Shown here one piece after another: positions 3,597 to 6,251 of a DNA stretch of 6,251 nt. Origin of the DNA: DATKWF01 sp035529715 (GTDB lineage Bacteria; Chloroflexota; Dehalococcoidia; Dehalococcoidales; RBG-16-60-22); assembly GCA_035529715.1 (NCBI GenBank), contig DATKWF010000086.1, positions 1 to 6,251 on the forward strand, in the 5' to 3' direction. The stretch's first letter is position 1. Each line of letters begins with the position of its first letter. The position numbers and the translations under genes were made by a program. The notes under the pieces are model-generated. The model saw only the letters and a program-made list of their open reading frames with translations, was not told where the DNA came from and made no database searches.

Positions 3597-6251
3597 ATGA
3601 AAAAGCCGCTTCTGGTGCTGTTTGACGGTAATAATATAATACACCGCGCCTTCCATGCCTTTGCTACTTCCAGACCTTTAACGGTGAGCAAGACCGGTGA
3701 GGTGATAAGTGCTGTTTATGTCTTTGCCCTAATGCTGCTTAAGATAATAAACGAGCTGAAACCTACCTGCTATGCAATTGCCTTTGATACCAAAGCCCCC
3801 ACCTTCCGGCACCAAATGTTCGACCAGTATAAGGCGCAACGCCCCTCCACTCCTGATGAGCTGGTCAATCAACTGGGGCGGGTAAGGCAATTAGTCGAGG
3901 CCTTCCACATCCCTATCTACGAACTTGATGGCTATGAGGCGGACGATGTCTTAGGCAGTCTCAGTCAGCAAGCCAGCCAGCAGGATATTGATACCATAAT
4001 CGTTACTGGCGATGCCGATGCCATGCAACTGGTATCACCGCATGTGAAAGTGCTCTACCCGAAACCGAGGGGAAGCTTCAGCAACACCGACCTCTATGAT
4101 GAAGCTGCCGTAAACCAGAAATATGGCATCAAGCCCGAACATATTACCGACTTCAAGGCACTAAAGGGCGACCCCTCAGATAATATCCCCGGCGTCCCCG
4201 GCATTGGCGAAAAAACCGCCGTCAAGCTCATCCAGCAATTCGGCACTATAGACGAAATCTACGCCCACATAGACGAGGTAACGCCACCCAAGCTCCAGGC
4301 TCTATTGCGACAGAATGAAGCCACTGCCCGCCAGAGCAAAGAGCTGGCGACCATCGTTACCCAGACACCGGTTACCTTTAACCTTTACGACTGCCAGATT
4401 AGCCATTATGACCGTAACCAGGTGACTGAACTATTCCGTGAACTTGAGTTTTTCAGCCTGTTACCTAAATTACCTGAAGCGGAGGAAGCAGCACCCGAAA
4501 CCACCGCTCAGATTAAAACCAAGCCACCACCTCAGGCAGATTATCACATCGTAAATACCACTCCAGCCCTTGATGAGCTACTGAACCGCCTTTCAGCAGC
4601 CAAGTCCTTCGCCTTTGACCTGGAGACGACAAGTCTAAACGCTATGTCGGCTGAGATGGTAGGCATATCCCTATCGCCAGCGCCAGGTGAGGCTTATTAC
4701 ATCCCGGTGGGTCATGTCGGCTGGGGGCAGGTAGAGCAACTGCCCCTCAAGCAGGTCACGGAAAGGCTTAAACCCCCTCTGGAAGATGCCACTCTGGCCA
4801 AGCTCGCTCACAACGGCAAGTATGATATGACAGTGCTGACTGAATATGGGGTAAGCGTCAACAACCTGACCTTTGATACGATGGTCGCTGCCTACCTTCT
4901 GTGTGAGAAATCTTTGGGATTAAAAGCCCTCGCTTTCAATAAGCTGGGTGTTGAGATGACACCTATCACCGCCCTTATTGGCTCAGGAGCCAAGCAGATT
5001 TCTATGTCCCAGGTAGAGGTAAAACTGGCGGCTGATTACGCCTGCACTGATGCCGATATGACCAGACAATTGACCGAACTACTAAAGGCAGAGCTACACC
5101 AGCAAGGGCTGTGGCAGTTATTCTCCGAGGTCGAGATGCCACTGGTACCGGTGCTTATCCATATGGAGAGGAGCGGGGTTGCCCTGGATAGAGACCTACT
5201 GAGAGATATGTCACACCGTCTCGGCGAGCAGATACTGAATCTGGAGGCTGAGGTATATAACAGCGTCGGTCACCAATTCAACATAAACTCGCCTCAACAA
5301 CTTAGCTCCGTTTTATTCCAAGAGCTGGGACTACCACCAACACGCAAAACCAAGAGTGGCTATTCCACCGGAGCGGCAGTTCTGGAAGAGCTCCGTGGGG
5401 TTCATCCCATAATAGAATTTATTCTGGAGTACCGCCAGTTAGCCAAGCTCAAGTCAACCTATATTGATGCCCTGCCCAGCTTAATAAACCCCAAAACAGG
5501 TAGGGTACACACCAGCTTTAATCAAACAAGGACGGCTACCGGTCGTCTTTCCTCAAGTGAACCTAACCTGCAAAATATCCCTGTCCGCGGTGAGCTGGGT
5601 AAAGAGGTCAGGCAGGCGTTTATTGCCCCACCCGGCTCCTCCCTTCTGGCTGGAGACTATTCGCAGATTGACCTTCGTGCCCTGGCCCACCTCTCTCAGG
5701 ACCAAAGCCTCTTAAGTGCCTTTCATAATGACGAGGATATTCATTCTGCCACTGCTGCCCAGCTCTTTGGCGTCGATACCTCACAGGTAACCGCCGATAT
5801 GCGCCGCCTGGCCAAAACGGTTAACTTCGGCGTCATCTATGGTATGAGTGAATACGGGCTGGAGCAGGCAACAGAGCTATCACGGGAAGAGGCCAGCCGG
5901 TTCATTACTGACTACTTCGATAAATACCCGGGGGTAAAGCAATATCTTGATTCCACCAAGCAGCAGGCAAGGGAAAAAGGCTATGTTCAAACGCTACTGG
6001 GCAGGAGACGCTCTATCCTCGAAATTGGCTCATCCAACCGGCAGGTCAGGGAAGCTGCCGAACGTATGGCAATAAATATGCCGGTGCAGGGGACATCAGC
6101 CGACATCATAAAAGTGGCTATGATTAACCTCTACCAGGAGATGAATAAGCGCCAGCTTAAGAGCAAAATGGTGCTTCAAGTGCATGATGAGCTTATCTTT
6201 GAGGTGCCCAAAGAAGAGTTGGAACTAATACGCCAGCTTGTCCCCCAGATA
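3597..6251 (+). CDS. polA: DNA polymerase I (partial, C-terminus beyond window)
   Basis: Fills gaps, removes RNA primers and carries out repair synthesis. The frame is open for 885 codons to the window edge without a stop; compared with the 928-residue E. coli enzyme (alignment offset about 18) some 25 residues are missing. The 5'-nuclease domain (about 1-290) has Asp10 in LFDGNN, YEADDVLGS (Asp116, Asp117), GDADAMQL (Asp139, Asp141) and GDPSDN plus the GVPGIGEKTA hairpin (191-208). An acidic/Pro-rich linker follows (about 294-316). The 3'-5' exonuclease is intact: Asp341 and Glu343 in FDLET, Asp410 in NGKYD, Tyr481 and Asp485 in YACTD, so proofreading is expected. In the polymerase domain, motif A is DYSQIDLR (Asp687), motif B RRLAKTVNFGVIYG (Arg736, Lys740, Phe744, Tyr748) and motif C VHDE (His863, Asp864, Glu865). 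The start matches the conserved N-terminus and no earlier in-frame start is plausible. No frameshift was seen. Confidence 0.97.
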   Translation, partial: MKKPLLVLFDGNNIIHRAFHAFATSRPLTVSKTGEVISAVYVFALMLLKIINELKPTCYAIAFDTKAPTFRHQMFDQYKAQRPSTPDELVNQLGRVRQLVEAFHIPIYELDGYEADDVLGSLSQQASQQDIDTIIVTGDADAMQLVSPHVKVLYPKPRGSFSNTDLYDEAAVNQKYGIKPEHITDFKALKGDPSDNIPGVPGIGEKTAVKLIQQFGTIDEIYAHIDEVTPPKLQALLRQNEATARQSKELATIVTQTPVTFNLYDCQISHYDRNQVTELFRELEFFSLLPKLPEAEEAAPETTAQIKTKPPPQADYHIVNTTPALDELLNRLSAAKSFAFDLETTSLNAMSAEMVGISLSPAPGEAYYIPVGHVGWGQVEQLPLKQVTERLKPPLEDATLAKLAHNGKYDMTVLTEYGVSVNNLTFDTMVAAYLLCEKSLGLKALAFNKLGVEMTPITALIGSGAKQISMSQVEVKLAADYACTDADMTRQLTELLKAELHQQGLWQLFSEVEMPLVPVLIHMERSGVALDRDLLRDMSHRLGEQILNLEAEVYNSVGHQFNINSPQQLSSVLFQELGLPPTRKTKSGYSTGAAVLEELRGVHPIIEFILEYRQLAKLKSTYIDALPSLINPKTGRVHTSFNQTRTATGRLSSSEPNLQNIPVRGELGKEVRQAFIAPPGSSLLAGDYSQIDLRALAHLSQDQSLLSAFHNDEDIHSATAAQLFGVDTSQVTADMRRLAKTVNFGVIYGMSEYGLEQATELSREEASRFITDYFDKYPGVKQYLDSTKQQAREKGYVQTLLGRRRSILEIGSSNRQVREAAERMAINMPVQGTSADIIKVAMINLYQEMNKRQLKSKMVLQVHDELIFEVPKEELELIRQLVPQI

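Noticed and set aside
4617..5051. Possible loss of proofreading in PolA, as in some thermophile enzymes
   Set aside because: All four metal-binding acidic residues and the Exo III tyrosine are present (Asp341, Glu343, Asp410, Tyr481, Asp485).

Overview
The window is an ordinary chromosomal segment of a bacterium with mid-range G+C. It holds six protein genes on both strands and no RNA gene, mobile element, CRISPR array or prophage. The protein styles (an ornithine carbamoyltransferase with SLRTR and HPLP variants, a DUF4342-type small protein, a PolA with an intact proofreading domain) look to me most like the Chloroflexota, perhaps Dehalococcoidia. This is an impression from family memory, not a computed placement.

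Layout from left to right. (1) Positions 618-1, minus: the first 206 codons of a two-helix membrane protein that runs off the left edge. (2) 1569-628, minus: argF, ornithine carbamoyltransferase, starting at TTG. Its stop codon is merged with the Shine-Dalgarno of gene 1, so the two form a tight operon. (3) 1570-1754: a divergent intergenic spacer with promoter-like elements. (4) 1755-2009, plus: a small DUF4342-type protein. (5) 2080-2502, plus: a lipoprotein-like single-domain rhodanese, possibly co-transcribed with gene 4 and bracketed by a 12-nt direct repeat. (6) 2503-2610: a short convergent spacer. (7) 3501-2611, minus: a 3-hydroxyisobutyrate dehydrogenase / tartronate semialdehyde reductase family enzyme. 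(8) 3502-3596: a divergent spacer with a perfect TATAAT on each strand. (9) 3597 to the right edge, plus: polA, DNA polymerase I, 885 codons without a stop. Both edge genes are incomplete only because the window ends.

The genes do not form one pathway. argF serves arginine synthesis, polA serves replication and repair, the dehydrogenase reduces or oxidises a small 3-hydroxyacid, and the rhodanese probably handles sulfane sulfur at the cell envelope. The most interesting points are at the level of detail: a TATAAT placed exactly where it would give a leaderless polA mRNA, a Cys-to-Pro change in the ornithine-binding HCLP motif of ArgF, an inverted repeat overlapping the dehydrogenase Shine-Dalgarno, and the repeat pair flanking the rhodanese gene. 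I do not see a convincing previously undescribed multi-gene system.
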